This document shows positions 1 to 8,667 of a DNA stretch of 64,000 bases, piece after piece. The notes below the pieces were generated by a model. That model saw only the letters and a list, made by a program, of their open reading frames with translations, ran no database searches and was not told the DNA's origin. Source of the DNA: an uncultured Fidelibacterota bacterium (GTDB lineage: Bacteria > Fidelibacterota > Marinisomatia > Marinisomatales > TCS55); NCBI GenBank assembly GCA_902615915.1, contig CACMQQ010000004.1:1-64000 (forward strand), read 5' to 3'. Numbering within the stretch: the stretch's first letter is position 1; every line of letters begins with the position of its first letter. The translations under genes were made by a program, and so were the position numbers.

Positions 1-280
1 TAAAATCTAAGGCAAGAGCTCTATGTATTTCTTTTAGCATAGAACTATCTAAGTTTGGCCGAACGGTCAAAGATTGATGAATTTTTATTGCACCTAAGTA
101 ATTACCTTGAGTTCTTAAAATATTACCTATTTGTATATAGGCATATATATGATCGGTATTATCAGTGACGATTTTACTGAGGAGTTTTAATGCTTTTTGA
201 TCTTGGCCATCAAAAATTGCATTTAAAGCTAGAATATATAAGTTGTCGAGTGATTTTTTTTTTCTAAAATTAAAAAACAA
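1..280 (-). CDS. lapB: LapB-like TPR protein, N-terminal fragment
   Basis: Partial gene: the first 93 codons are present and the rest lies beyond the left edge. The fragment reads as two helical TPR-type repeats, with segments such as ALKLLSKIVTDNTDHIYAYI and IGNILRTQGNYLGAIKIHQS. These resemble the first repeats of E. coli LapB (YciM), an inner-membrane protein that controls LpxC turnover in lipopolysaccharide synthesis. The lapA gene lies directly upstream with a 25-base gap, the usual lapAB order. The only usable start after the in-frame TAG at 292-290 is TTG at 280. This gives a protein with no full N-terminal membrane anchor, unlike E. coli LapB. A run of ten T (254-263) sits just inside the start, so a sequencing indel or frameshift there is possible. 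Confidence 0.7.
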   Translation of the reverse strand, partial: MFFNFRKKKSLDNLYILALNAIFDGQDQKALKLLSKIVTDNTDHIYAYIQIGNILRTQGNYLGAIKIHQSLTVRPNLDSSMLKEIHRALALDF

Positions 281-305
281 AGTAAAAAACTAGTCTAATA
301 AGGAT

Positions 306-620
306 TCAATTATTACCATCGTTATCGTAAATGCTTTCTTCAATTGATACATTTCTTAAATCATTTAATTCATCTGATAATTTTTTGTTTTTATTTTTTA
401 ATAATCTAATTTCAGATTTGCCTGATATAATAATAGCAACCGCTGCTGCATAACCAAATAATATACCAACTCCTAATGATCCAAGCATAACTACAGAAAC
501 TGGTGCATTTGGGAATTCAACAAATATCAAATCAACAGTTACCAATCTTGTATTTTGTAATAAAAAATATAGAACCATAATCACGACCAAAAGGCCAATA
601 AAAATCTTAACTAATTTCAT
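306..620 (-). CDS. lapA: LapA-domain (DUF1049) inner-membrane protein
   Basis: A 104-residue protein with two hydrophobic segments (about 5-23 and 41-66) and a charged, probably coiled-coil cytoplasmic tail. The QNTRLVTVDLIFVEFPNAPV stretch between the two membrane spans is typical of the LapA/DUF1049 family. In proteobacteria LapA pairs with LapB in lipopolysaccharide assembly control. Its ATG overlaps the miaB stop codon in a TAATG junction, so the two are probably translationally coupled. The lapB-like gene follows. The function is inferred from the family and the neighbour. In this phylum the lipid target has not been shown. Confidence 0.8.
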   Translation of the reverse strand: MKLVKIFIGLLVVIMVLYFLLQNTRLVTVDLIFVEFPNAPVSVVMLGSLGVGILFGYAAAVAIIISGKSEIRLLKNKNKKLSDELNDLRNVSIEESIYDNDGNN

Positions 621-1948
621 TAAGCAATCTCCATTTCTTGAGATGTAACAATGTCACCCTGTAAGGATATTCCGCTTGTTTGATTAATTTTAACATTTAC
701 AATATCACCAACATGCGAATACTTTTTATCGAAGGCAACCCATTTGTTTGATTCTGTTCTACCGGTCCATTTTAATTCAGATTTTTTGCTTTCCTTCTCA
801 ATTAGAACACTTTCAATATTCCCAATTATCTTCCTATTATTGTACATGGAATGTATTTTTTGTAAATCAATAACTTTTTGTAGCCTTACTTGTTTTTCAA
901 CCTCATCAATATTGTCATTATAATTTGCAGCTTTTGTTCCTGGCCTAGATGAATATTTAAATGTAAAGGCAGAGTCAAATTTCACTTCTTGCATAAGTGA
1001 AATTGTATCTTGAAAATCCTGATCCGATTCTCCAGGAAAACCTACTATTATATCAGTTGATACACCCACATTTTTTAATTTCTCTTTAATAGAAAAATAC
1101 AAATCAATAAATCTTTCACGAGAATATGTTCTATTCATTCTTTCTAAGATTCTATTGCTTCCAGATTGCAAAGGTAAGTGTACATAATTACATATATTTT
1201 CATAGTCATTCATTACGTTAATTACCTCTTCTGACATATCTTGCGGATGAGGCGATGTATATCTTATTCTTTTCAAATCCTTAATTTTAGCGATTGACTC
1301 TAATAAATCATGAAATTCAATATTTTCGAATTTGTAAGAATTAACATTTTGCCCTAGTAAGGTTATTTCTTTGTAACCGCTATCAACAGCATCAATAACT
1401 TCATTTAAAATACTATCTAGACTTCTTGATCTTTCTCTTCCTCTAGTGAAAGGGACTATACAAAAAGTACAAAACTTATCACAACCTCGCATGATCGGTA
1501 TCCAAGCATTTATGCCTTTATTTCTTGAGGGTAAAATATCACTGTACACTTCATATCTAGAAAGATTTGTATCAATAGATCTTAATTTTTCTTTTTTCCT
1601 ATTTTGAATTAGGTCAATAATTTTTCTGTATGAATCAGGTCCTAATACAATATCAACATAAGTTTTATTTTGCAAAATGCTATCTTTTAAATTCTGAGCC
1701 ATACAGCCCAAAACTCCAATAATTATTTCTGGCTTATCTTTTTTTAATTTGTTGTAGAACCCCAATCTTGAATGAACTTTGTCCTCCGCATGTTCTCTTA
1801 TTGCGCATGTATTTACAAAGATAATATCTGCATTTTCAATGTCGTCTGAGGGTTTTAAACCCTCTTTAATCAACATACCGCTTATCAATTCTGAATCTGC
1901 CACATTCATTTGACAGCCATATGTTTCTATAAAAAAAGACTCGTACAT
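620..1948 (-). CDS. miaB: tRNA-2-methylthio-N6-dimethylallyladenosine synthase MiaB
   Basis: 442 residues, full length for MiaB. This radical-SAM methylthiotransferase adds the 2-methylthio group to i6A37 in tRNA. The N-terminal MTTase domain starts with FIETYGCQMNVADSE. The radical-SAM cysteines are Cys156, Cys160 and Cys163 in GCDKFCTFCIVPFTRGRERS, a signature that separates MiaB from MtaB and RimO. A TRAM domain occupies roughly the last 70 residues. The gene starts at an ATG about 40 bases after the M23 peptidase gene and overlaps lapA by one base. A terminator hairpin lies between the M23 gene and miaB, so miaB may have its own promoter or rely on readthrough. Confidence 0.97.
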   Translation of the reverse strand: MYESFFIETYGCQMNVADSELISGMLIKEGLKPSDDIENADIIFVNTCAIREHAEDKVHSRLGFYNKLKKDKPEIIIGVLGCMAQNLKDSILQNKTYVDIVLGPDSYRKIIDLIQNRKKEKLRSIDTNLSRYEVYSDILPSRNKGINAWIPIMRGCDKFCTFCIVPFTRGRERSRSLDSILNEVIDAVDSGYKEITLLGQNVNSYKFENIEFHDLLESIAKIKDLKRIRYTSPHPQDMSEEVINVMNDYENICNYVHLPLQSGSNRILERMNRTYSRERFIDLYFSIKEKLKNVGVSTDIIVGFPGESDQDFQDTISLMQEVKFDSAFTFKYSSRPGTKAANYNDNIDEVEKQVRLQKVIDLQKIHSMYNNRKIIGNIESVLIEKESKKSELKWTGRTESNKWVAFDKKYSHVGDIVNVKINQTSGISLQGDIVTSQEMEIA

Positions 1949-1961
1949 ATTAATTAAATAT

Positions 1962-1994
1962 AAAAAAAAGAGTAATGCTATGAAAAGCGTTACT
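1962..1994 (-). terminator. Rho-independent terminator after the M23 peptidase gene
   Basis: Read on the minus strand, AGTAACGC and GCATTACT form an 8-base stem with one mismatch around an 8-base loop, followed by C and eight T. The 5' arm overlaps the TAA stop codon of the M23 gene (1992-1990). The tail lies in the short gap before miaB. Confidence 0.65.
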
Positions 1995-2931
1995 TAAGGG
2001 TGCCAGAGAAAAAGTAATCCATAGGGTTTTGAGGTGCTCCATATTTATGAACCTCATAATGTAAGTGTGGGCCAGATGATCTGCCAGAATTTCCTGATTC
2101 TGCAACCAAATCACCTCTCTTAATATCCGAACCCAGCTTAACAACTATTCGGGATAAATGAGCATAGACAGTCCTATACCCATTTCCATGGTCAATCTTG
2201 AGAACTTTTCCCCATCCGCCTTGACGACCGACAAATTTAACTTTCCCATTAGCAGGAGCATAAACCTTAGTTCCGATATTAACAGCAATATCTAATCCGT
2301 GATGAAACCTGACTTTTCCATCAAAAGGGTCTTCTCTATATCCAAAGTTTGAATTGACATAGCCAGATTGCACAGGCAAAATTGAAGGGGTTGTTTTAAG
2401 ATTATCAGAATGTTCTTTTACTAGATCGTATAAGTTGGAATAACTGTTTAATTCAAGCTTAACTTTCCTGGACATATTGTTTACATCAAGTTCTATTTCA
2501 GATATTCTTTGTAAAAGATCATTCGGAATATTTTTGTAGCTAGAATTTCCAATAATAGTACCTCCGCCAACGCCTAATTTTCTAATATCATTATCAATTT
2601 GTGGAAGACCTGCATATGTTCTAATTGCTTTATCTTTATCTTCAATTCGTGACATTTCTGCAGTTAATTCATCCAATTCTTTTTCTAAGCTGACAATTGT
2701 ATTAGTTAGATTTTCATAGTTTGATCTAAGATTAGAAATTTTATTTTTATAAATGAAATTAGATAAAAAGTTAGCTGACAAGAAAAGAGCTGATGACAAA
2801 ACAACAACTGATAGCACAAAAAATCCCAAAACTCTTTTCTTACTAAAATGATACTGCTTTATACCTGAATCTTTTTCTGATACAAGTATATAATTGTGAT
2901 ATTTGTTGCTATTTTTTTTCTGGTAAAACAT
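1990..2931 (-). CDS. M23 family metallopeptidase with membrane anchor and coiled coil
   Basis: 313 residues. One N-terminal membrane segment (about residues 33-54) is followed by a coiled-coil region (about 60-105) and a LytM/M23 domain from about residue 190. The zinc-ligand motifs are visible: RFHHGLDIAV (H and D) and GPHLHYEV (HxH). This architecture matches murein endopeptidases and EnvC/NlpD-type activators. With both HxxxD and HxH motifs present the enzyme may be catalytically active on peptide cross-links in the periplasm. It sits upstream of miaB but is separated from it by a terminator. Confidence 0.85.
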   Translation of the reverse strand: MFYQKKNSNKYHNYILVSEKDSGIKQYHFSKKRVLGFFVLSVVVLSSALFLSANFLSNFIYKNKISNLRSNYENLTNTIVSLEKELDELTAEMSRIEDKDKAIRTYAGLPQIDNDIRKLGVGGGTIIGNSSYKNIPNDLLQRISEIELDVNNMSRKVKLELNSYSNLYDLVKEHSDNLKTTPSILPVQSGYVNSNFGYREDPFDGKVRFHHGLDIAVNIGTKVYAPANGKVKFVGRQGGWGKVLKIDHGNGYRTVYAHLSRIVVKLGSDIKRGDLVAESGNSGRSSGPHLHYEVHKYGAPQNPMDYFFSGTLK

Positions 2932-2990
2932 AGTTTGAGTGAAATTCGAGCGAAAATTAATACTAGTTCTATTAATATGCTATTACAATA

Positions 2991-3485
2991 TCAATCTTCT
3001 TTTTTGTCTGATTTGATTTTAGATTTTGATTTATCATTCAGTATCGTATGATCTATTGAATTATCAGAATCATTTTCTTGAGCTTCTAAATTTTCATCAG
3101 AAGACTTTGTAGTTTTTAAATCACCATCATCATCGTCATCGTTTTCAATATAAAATTCACTTTTGATATTTTCTATTTCCAACTCTTTTGAAGAAATCTG
3201 GTTTTGTAAATCCTCAATTTTTTCTAAATAATTTAGAAATTCATTGTTGCCAGCAAAATTCACGATATTAGATTCATCTGCTTGAGAAAAAACGAATTTC
3301 CCAAATAAATAGGTTTCTTTTTTAACTTCTCGTTGGATGTTGTGTATATCTAGTTTGATCTTACTAAGCTTAGTAAGTTCCTCAGTTTTAGCAACCGCAA
3401 CCTTGCTAACTTCTTCTGCTTTCTCAACTGCAACAGAACTCCAAACTTTGACACTACTTTTTAAATCGTCCCAAATTTTTGCCAT
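2991..3485 (-). CDS. Hypothetical acidic coiled-coil protein
   Basis: 164 residues, not recognised. The N-terminal half is an Ala/Val/Lys/Glu amphipathic stretch (VEKAEEVSKVAVAKTEELTK), reminiscent of phasin or apolipoprotein-like helices. A short conserved-looking middle (KKETYLFGKFVFSQ) and a second coiled coil follow. The last 50 residues are low-complexity and acidic (run of five D near residue 115, then S/D/K-rich), probably disordered. No signal peptide or membrane segment is seen. It is co-directional with the 54-residue membrane protein and the oxidoreductase upstream, and they may share a transcript. Confidence 0.6.
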   Translation of the reverse strand: MAKIWDDLKSSVKVWSSVAVEKAEEVSKVAVAKTEELTKLSKIKLDIHNIQREVKKETYLFGKFVFSQADESNIVNFAGNNEFLNYLEKIEDLQNQISSKELEIENIKSEFYIENDDDDDGDLKTTKSSDENLEAQENDSDNSIDHTILNDKSKSKIKSDKKED

Positions 3486-3528
3486 TTATGTCTCTTTTTT
3501 ATGATAAATAGTATGAAAAATTTAATTA

Positions 3529-3693
3529 TTATTTTTTACCTAACAAACTATTAGAAAAATAAAAAATCAAACTGCTAATAATTAATGAATTTAGTTCCAA
3601 AGCAACATTATTATCTCTTATGCCCCAAACTAAACCTGAAAATAAAATAACTAGTGATAAAATCTGAAGGCTTCTAAGAAGAATATATCTCAT
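3529..3693 (-). CDS. Small two-span membrane protein, 54 residues
   Basis: An ATG-initiated ORF fills the otherwise empty gap between the oxidoreductase and the coiled-coil gene. It encodes 54 residues: a short basic start (MRYILLRSLQ), a hydrophobic segment (about 11-24), a polar turn with GIRDNN, a second hydrophobic segment (about 34-50), and a KK end. Its start lies 20 bases inside the end of the oxidoreductase gene, an arrangement that suggests translational coupling. The alternation of hydrophobic and polar segments supports a real protein. No family is recognised and no function is proposed. Confidence 0.55.
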   Translation of the reverse strand: MRYILLRSLQILSLVILFSGLVWGIRDNNVALELNSLIISSLIFYFSNSLLGKK

Positions 3694-4720
3694 ATTTATG
3701 TTTTATCTTTCTCAGAGAGACAAGATCCTTTACATTCCATTTGTATGCATTTTCAAGAATTGAAAGAGGCTTCGAAGCATCAGAGAACTTCAAAGCAACC
3801 TTGAACATTTGTTTATCGTTTAATCTTTCATATAACTTTCTATTTATAAAAGATAATTTCATTTTTTTTCTCAGTAGTTTAAAATCTGAATATGCTGAAA
3901 CTTTAGAACCTGAAATCATTTTTGAAGCAGCAATTCCAGATAGCATTGAAAATCTAATTCCAAAACCAAAAAGTAAATCTTGAAAACCTCCAACTTCACC
4001 GACAAAGAAGGGATGAGAAAGTTTTGTTTTTTTGTAATTAAAACTTCCTTTTCCTCCAAAATATTTAATATTGTTAAATTTTATATTTCTCGTTGCAAAA
4101 TAATCAACACACTTTTGAAGAGGGCTTTGGTTTTTAATTTTATTTTTTTTAAAAACTGTTGCAATAGTGCCCTCGCCATTAACTATTAACATGTAGGCAT
4201 AGCCTTTAGGCGCAAATGAGCTTCCAAGGAGTAAATGTGATTGATTTTTAGCATTTGTCTCAAAGTTTATGCCATTTACATATGCCGTAGCTTTTTTTGA
4301 TCCAGTTGCGTAAATATCAATGTTATCAATTTTTTTTGAATCAAATACAAATCTAACATCATTTTTGAGACATTGTTTATAAAGTTGATAGTCGATGCAC
4401 TCTTTTGTGGAGCCTCTTTTTACTAGGTTGAAAAATGGTAGGTTGTTCTTAACTAAAATTGGAGTAGATGAATCTGTGTGGACGTAAAATTCATCAACTG
4501 GATATTTGATTATCTTTTTATCATTGAAACCTATTTTTTTTATAAAATCTGAAACATTTTCTGAAAAAATCCAATTTTCTATTCCCTCGTAATCACCATC
4601 TCTGGAATCGCCAACAAAACTACATTTCTCATATATTGTAACCTTAAAGCCAGATTGTGCAAGAAAATTTGCAGCTGACATTCCTGCTATTCCAGCTCCT
4701 AAAATGTTTACAGATTTCAT
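3674..4720 (-). CDS. FAD/NAD(P)-binding oxidoreductase, geranylgeranyl-reductase-like
   Basis: 348 residues. A Rossmann FAD-binding start is plain: VNILGAGIAGMSAANFLAQS, followed by the ribose-binding acidic residue in VTIYEKCSFVGD. A second family-type motif near residue 240 (GEVGGFQDLLFGFGIRFSML) is the flavin-contact loop seen in geranylgeranyl reductase and related group A flavoproteins. The substrate cannot be told. Possible roles are isoprenoid-lipid or quinone side-chain reduction, or a hydroxylase. The gene is four bases from serA, so they are probably cotranscribed, and the 54-residue membrane protein starts inside its 3' end. Confidence 0.7.
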   Translation of the reverse strand: MKSVNILGAGIAGMSAANFLAQSGFKVTIYEKCSFVGDSRDGDYEGIENWIFSENVSDFIKKIGFNDKKIIKYPVDEFYVHTDSSTPILVKNNLPFFNLVKRGSTKECIDYQLYKQCLKNDVRFVFDSKKIDNIDIYATGSKKATAYVNGINFETNAKNQSHLLLGSSFAPKGYAYMLIVNGEGTIATVFKKNKIKNQSPLQKCVDYFATRNIKFNNIKYFGGKGSFNYKKTKLSHPFFVGEVGGFQDLLFGFGIRFSMLSGIAASKMISGSKVSAYSDFKLLRKKMKLSFINRKLYERLNDKQMFKVALKFSDASKPLSILENAYKWNVKDLVSLRKIKHKYEIYSS

Positions 4721-4724
4721 AAAA

Positions 4725-6299
4725 TTAGCAATTCAATAATTGAATAGACTGAACTTCATCCAATGAATTTATTTGATCAATAACTTGTTGTGAAGGAATT
4801 AAATCAAGCCGAACTACGCTAAATGCTAGTTCGCTAGACTTTTTTTTGCTTAAAAGGAACTCTTTAATATTTATTTTTGCGTCACCCAAGATTGTACCAA
4901 TCTTTCCAATTACACCAGGCCTATCAATGTTTTTAATAAATAACATTATTCCATTTGGTTCAATATCTAATTCGTAGCCGAACAAATTAACTAACCTTGG
5001 TCTATTTCCTTGGAATAAGCTGGCACATATTTTTAACTCATCATCATCTGATTTGACTACAGTATTAATCATATTTTCATAAGAAATATTTTCATTGCTA
5101 AAGCTGTATGTAACATTAATATTGTTTTCTTTTAATAAGGTTTCTGCATTTATGTAATTCACTCTATCGGGATTTCTATGTGATAAAATTCCTTTAACGA
5201 AAGCTAACATTATTGTTTTGGATTCTTTAATGTTTCCATATAACTCAATGATTATGGATTTTATGGCTTTTGAACTTAATTGCGACTGAATAACGCCTAA
5301 TTTCTCCGATAATTTTAAATAATATTTTATTTCATTAAATTTTTCGAAGTCTGTAATTGGAAAGTTTAAAGCATTAGATATTTTATCATTTAATAAATAA
5401 TCGATAACTTGTTTGCAGATTGCTGTGCTTACACCTTTTTTTGCTTCTTCAGTGGAAGCTCCTAGATGTGGTGTTAAAATAACATTAGGTGCATTAATTA
5501 ATGGATTATTTTTTTCAATAGGCTCTTTTGAAAATACGTCAATAGCAGCTCCTGCAATTTTATTTTTTTTTAGAGCATCTGCTAAATCTTGTTCATTTAT
5601 AATCCCGCCTCGTGCTACATTGATGATTCTAACATTGGACTTCATTAAACTAAAGCTTTCTTTATTAATTAAATCTCTGGTATTATCATTTAATGGAACG
5701 TGCGTACTTATGAAATCAGAATTAGAAAAAAGCTCATCAAGCGACACCAAATCTACTTTTTCACGCTCTATGAGAGCTTTGTTAGCATAAGGATCATATG
5801 CAAGTATCCTCATATCGAAGGATAAACATCTTTTCATAAGTTCTCTACCAATCTTGCCCATACCTATAATACCGATTGTTTTGGCACTTAGCTCGGTACC
5901 AATAAGTTCATTTCTATTCCAATTGCCAATTTTAATAGATTGATCGCCAAGTGAAATATTTCTGGACAAAGTTAGCATTAATGCAATAGTATGCTCGCAC
6001 GCGGAAGTTGTATTAACGTCTGGCGTATTTGTGACAACAATCCCTCTTTTTGTTGCATATTCAATATCAATATTATCAACACCAACCCCTGCTCTACCGA
6101 TAATCTTGAGTTTTTGGGCTCGATCTATAGCTTTTTTGTTAATAGTTGTGCCGCTTCTAATGAGCCATGCATCTACATCGCGGGATAATGATATTTTTTT
6201 TTCTATTGATGCATTTGTGCCATCTATGACTTCAAAATTAACGTTTTTCAGCAATCTAATACCCTCATTATGCAGAGGATCAGTGAATAAAATTTTCAA
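4725..6299 (-). CDS. serA: D-3-phosphoglycerate dehydrogenase
   Basis: 524 residues, the long form with catalytic, NAD-binding, intervening and C-terminal ACT domains. It catalyses the first step of serine synthesis, oxidising 3-phosphoglycerate with NAD. Visible motifs are the nucleotide loop GIIGMGKIGRELMKR, the arginine in INVARGGIINE, and the catalytic histidine in VILTPHLGASTEEAKKG. The ACT domain is at about 450-524 (IDRPGVIGKIGTILGDAKIN) and suggests serine feedback control. The start codon is TTG, with an AAGAAG purine stretch in the end of acn as ribosome site. The two genes are three bases apart. Confidence 0.95.
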   Translation of the reverse strand: MKILFTDPLHNEGIRLLKNVNFEVIDGTNASIEKKISLSRDVDAWLIRSGTTINKKAIDRAQKLKIIGRAGVGVDNIDIEYATKRGIVVTNTPDVNTTSACEHTIALMLTLSRNISLGDQSIKIGNWNRNELIGTELSAKTIGIIGMGKIGRELMKRCLSFDMRILAYDPYANKALIEREKVDLVSLDELFSNSDFISTHVPLNDNTRDLINKESFSLMKSNVRIINVARGGIINEQDLADALKKNKIAGAAIDVFSKEPIEKNNPLINAPNVILTPHLGASTEEAKKGVSTAICKQVIDYLLNDKISNALNFPITDFEKFNEIKYYLKLSEKLGVIQSQLSSKAIKSIIIELYGNIKESKTIMLAFVKGILSHRNPDRVNYINAETLLKENNINVTYSFSNENISYENMINTVVKSDDDELKICASLFQGNRPRLVNLFGYELDIEPNGIMLFIKNIDRPGVIGKIGTILGDAKINIKEFLLSKKKSSELAFSVVRLDLIPSQQVIDQINSLDEVQSIQLLNC

Positions 6300-6302
6300 T
6301 AT

Positions 6303-8564
6303 TTACTTCTTTTGATTTCTAATAAGATTTAAAGCAGATCCGTTTTTGAACCACTCTATTTGAATATTATTATATGTGTGATTGCAATTAATTTTATCAA
6401 TACTACCATCAGTATGACGCACAACTAATCTTAAACTGTTTCCAGGAGAAAAATTTACTAAATCTTCAAATTCAAAGGTGTCATCCTCCATGATGAGATC
6501 AAAATCGTTTTTATTCGAAAAGGTCAATGCCAGCATGCCTTGTTTTTTTAGATTTGTTTCATGTATTCTAGCAAAAGACTTGACTAAAATAACTTTTACA
6601 CCTAGATGTCGAGGCTCCATAGCTGCATGCTCTCTTGAGGAACCTTCACCATAGTTTTCTTCACCTACAACAATAGTGCCTATGCCATTGAAAAGGTAAT
6701 CTCTTTGAATATTGGGAACCGAACCATAATCACCTGTTAGTTGATTTTTAACATTATCAGCTTTATTATTAAAGAAATTGATTGCGCCTGTTAGCATATT
6801 GTTTGAAATATTATTTAAATGACCTCTATACTTTAACCATGGGCCAGCCATAGAAATATGATCAGTCGTACATTTTCCTTTAACTTTAATTAAAAGTTTT
6901 AAATTTCTAAAATTCTTACCATCCCATGCATTGAATGGCTCCAACAGTTGCAGTCTTTCAGAATTAGGATCAACATTAATTTCAATATGAGAACCATTGG
7001 CTGATGGACTAAGATAGCCTAAGTCCTCTACTTCAAATCCTTTTTTAGGCAAACTGCTTCCTTCAGGGGTGGATAATTTAATTTTATCATTGTTTTCGTT
7101 GTAGAGCAAATCTTCGAGAGGATTAAAAGTTAAATCTCCTGCTATAGCAAGAGCTGTAACAATCTCAGGAGAAGCAACAAAAGCATGCGTGTTAGGATTC
7201 CCATCTGCTCTTTTTGCAAAGTTTCTATTGAATGAATGAACAATGGTATTTTTTTCATTCTTTTCAGCTCCACTTCTAGACCACTGACCTATGCATGGGC
7301 CGCAGGCATTTGCAAAAACTTTTGCGCCCAAACTTTCAAACATATCAATCATTCCATCTCTTTCTATAGTATATCTTACCTGCTCTGAACCAGGAGTTAT
7401 GGTAAATTCAGACTTAGTTTTTAGCCCTTTTTGTGTTGCTTGCCTGGCTATTGACGATGCTCTAGAAATATCCTCATAAGAAGAGTTTGTGCATGAACCA
7501 ATTAAACCAACATCAATTTTTGTAGGCCAATTATTCTTTTTAGCAACCTCTTTCATTTTTGAGATTGGGGTTGCAATATCAGGAGAGAATGGGCCATTTA
7601 TATGTGGCTCTAATAATGACAGATCAATAGTAATCAATTTATCATAATATTTTTCAGGGTTATCTAAAACTTCACTATCAGCTTTCAAGTATTCTTTGTA
7701 GTTATTAGCTAAAGCTGCAACTTCATCTCTTCCTGTCGCAATCAAGTATTCTTCCATTTTATTATCGTATCCAAAGATAGAAGTTGTAGCTCCAATTTCA
7801 GCTCCCATATTGCAAATTGTCCCTTTTCCAGTGCAAGATATAACATCAGCACCGCTTCCAAAATATTCTATAATGCACCCTGTCCCCCCTTTGGCTGAAA
7901 CAATACCTGCTAATTTTAGAATTACATCTTTAGGCGATGTCCAACCATTTAACGTGCCTTTTAATTCTACCCCTACTATCTTAGGAAATTTGAGCTCCCA
8001 TGGCATTCCAGTCATAGCGTCAACAGCATCAGCGCCCCCCCCCCCAATAGCTATCATGCCAAGTCCACCAGCATTAACAGTATGACTATCTGTTCCAATC
8101 ATCATTCCACCTGGAAAAGCATAATTTTCTAAAAGAACTTGATGGATAATGCCGGCTCCAGGTTTCCAAAATCCAATTCCGTACTTATTAGATACAGATT
8201 GCAAAAAGCTAAAAACCTCATCGTTATTTTTTTTCGAGGTTAACAGATCTTGTCCTGCATTTATCTTTGCTTGAATAAGATGATCGCAATGAACTGTAGA
8301 TGGAACAGCAACTTTTTCCCTACCCGCCATCATAAACTGTAATAATGCCATTTGCGCTGTTGCGTCTTGCATCGCTACTCTATCTGGAGAAAAATTTGCG
8401 TATGACAATCCTCGATCAAACTTCGTTAATTTAGAAAAATCGTATAAATGAGCGTAGAGTATTTTCTCAGATAATGTTAATGGGCGATTTACTACATTAC
8501 GTAAATCTCTAATTTTATTTGGGAGACTCTCATAGAAACTTTTAATAATATTTAAATCAAACAA
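6303..8564 (-). CDS. acn: Aconitate hydratase, mitochondrial-type
   Basis: 753 residues, matching the mitochondrial (ACO2-like) aconitase family rather than AcnA (about 890) or AcnB (about 865). It interconverts citrate and isocitrate in the TCA cycle. The [4Fe-4S] ligands are Cys358 ([10 protein letters not shown]), Cys421 and Cys424 (CGPCIGQW), with the spacing known for this family. A C-terminal swivel domain contains [18 protein letters not shown]. The start appears to be TTG, with an AGGGA ribosome site about ten bases upstream. An 11-C run at 8035-8045 encodes a glycine run and keeps the frame. It is divergent from the C25 peptidase gene across 103 bases. Confidence 0.95.
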   Translation of the reverse strand: MFDLNIIKSFYESLPNKIRDLRNVVNRPLTLSEKILYAHLYDFSKLTKFDRGLSYANFSPDRVAMQDATAQMALLQFMMAGREKVAVPSTVHCDHLIQAKINAGQDLLTSKKNNDEVFSFLQSVSNKYGIGFWKPGAGIIHQVLLENYAFPGGMMIGTDSHTVNAGGLGMIAIGGGGADAVDAMTGMPWELKFPKIVGVELKGTLNGWTSPKDVILKLAGIVSAKGGTGCIIEYFGSGADVISCTGKGTICNMGAEIGATTSIFGYDNKMEEYLIATGRDEVAALANNYKEYLKADSEVLDNPEKYYDKLITIDLSLLEPHINGPFSPDIATPISKMKEVAKKNNWPTKIDVGLIGSCTNSSYEDISRASSIARQATQKGLKTKSEFTITPGSEQVRYTIERDGMIDMFESLGAKVFANACGPCIGQWSRSGAEKNEKNTIVHSFNRNFAKRADGNPNTHAFVASPEIVTALAIAGDLTFNPLEDLLYNENNDKIKLSTPEGSSLPKKGFEVEDLGYLSPSANGSHIEINVDPNSERLQLLEPFNAWDGKNFRNLKLLIKVKGKCTTDHISMAGPWLKYRGHLNNISNNMLTGAINFFNNKADNVKNQLTGDYGSVPNIQRDYLFNGIGTIVVGEENYGEGSSREHAAMEPRHLGVKVILVKSFARIHETNLKKQGMLALTFSNKNDFDLIMEDDTFEFEDLVNFSPGNSLRLVVRHTDGSIDKINCNHTYNNIQIEWFKNGSALNLIRNQKK

Positions 8565-8667
8565 TTTTGTTCCCTGGTTTGAAAATTTTAGAATATTTTA
8601 TAACATAAATCTAACAAAAATTCTTAATTCTATTCAATTTGTAAGAATTAAAAATCAAAAAAAATCA
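8565..8667. promoter_or_regulatory. Divergent intergenic region between acn and the C25 peptidase gene
   Basis: 103 bases, strongly AT-rich, which must hold the promoters of both divergent genes. I see -10-like AT runs on both strands but no confident -35/-10 pair and no clear operator. Confidence 0.4.

Noticed and set aside
1950-2144. Minus-strand ORF of 64 codons between miaB and the M23 gene.
   Set aside because: It lies largely inside the M23 gene in another frame and overlaps the terminator hairpin.
3741-4189. Plus-strand ORFs opposite the oxidoreductase gene.
   Set aside because: They are antisense to a gene with clear FAD-binding motifs and carry no recognisable domain.
8035-8045. 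Run of 11 C in acn, a possible frameshift site.
   Set aside because: The frame continues correctly on both sides through conserved aconitase motifs, and the run codes for the expected glycines.
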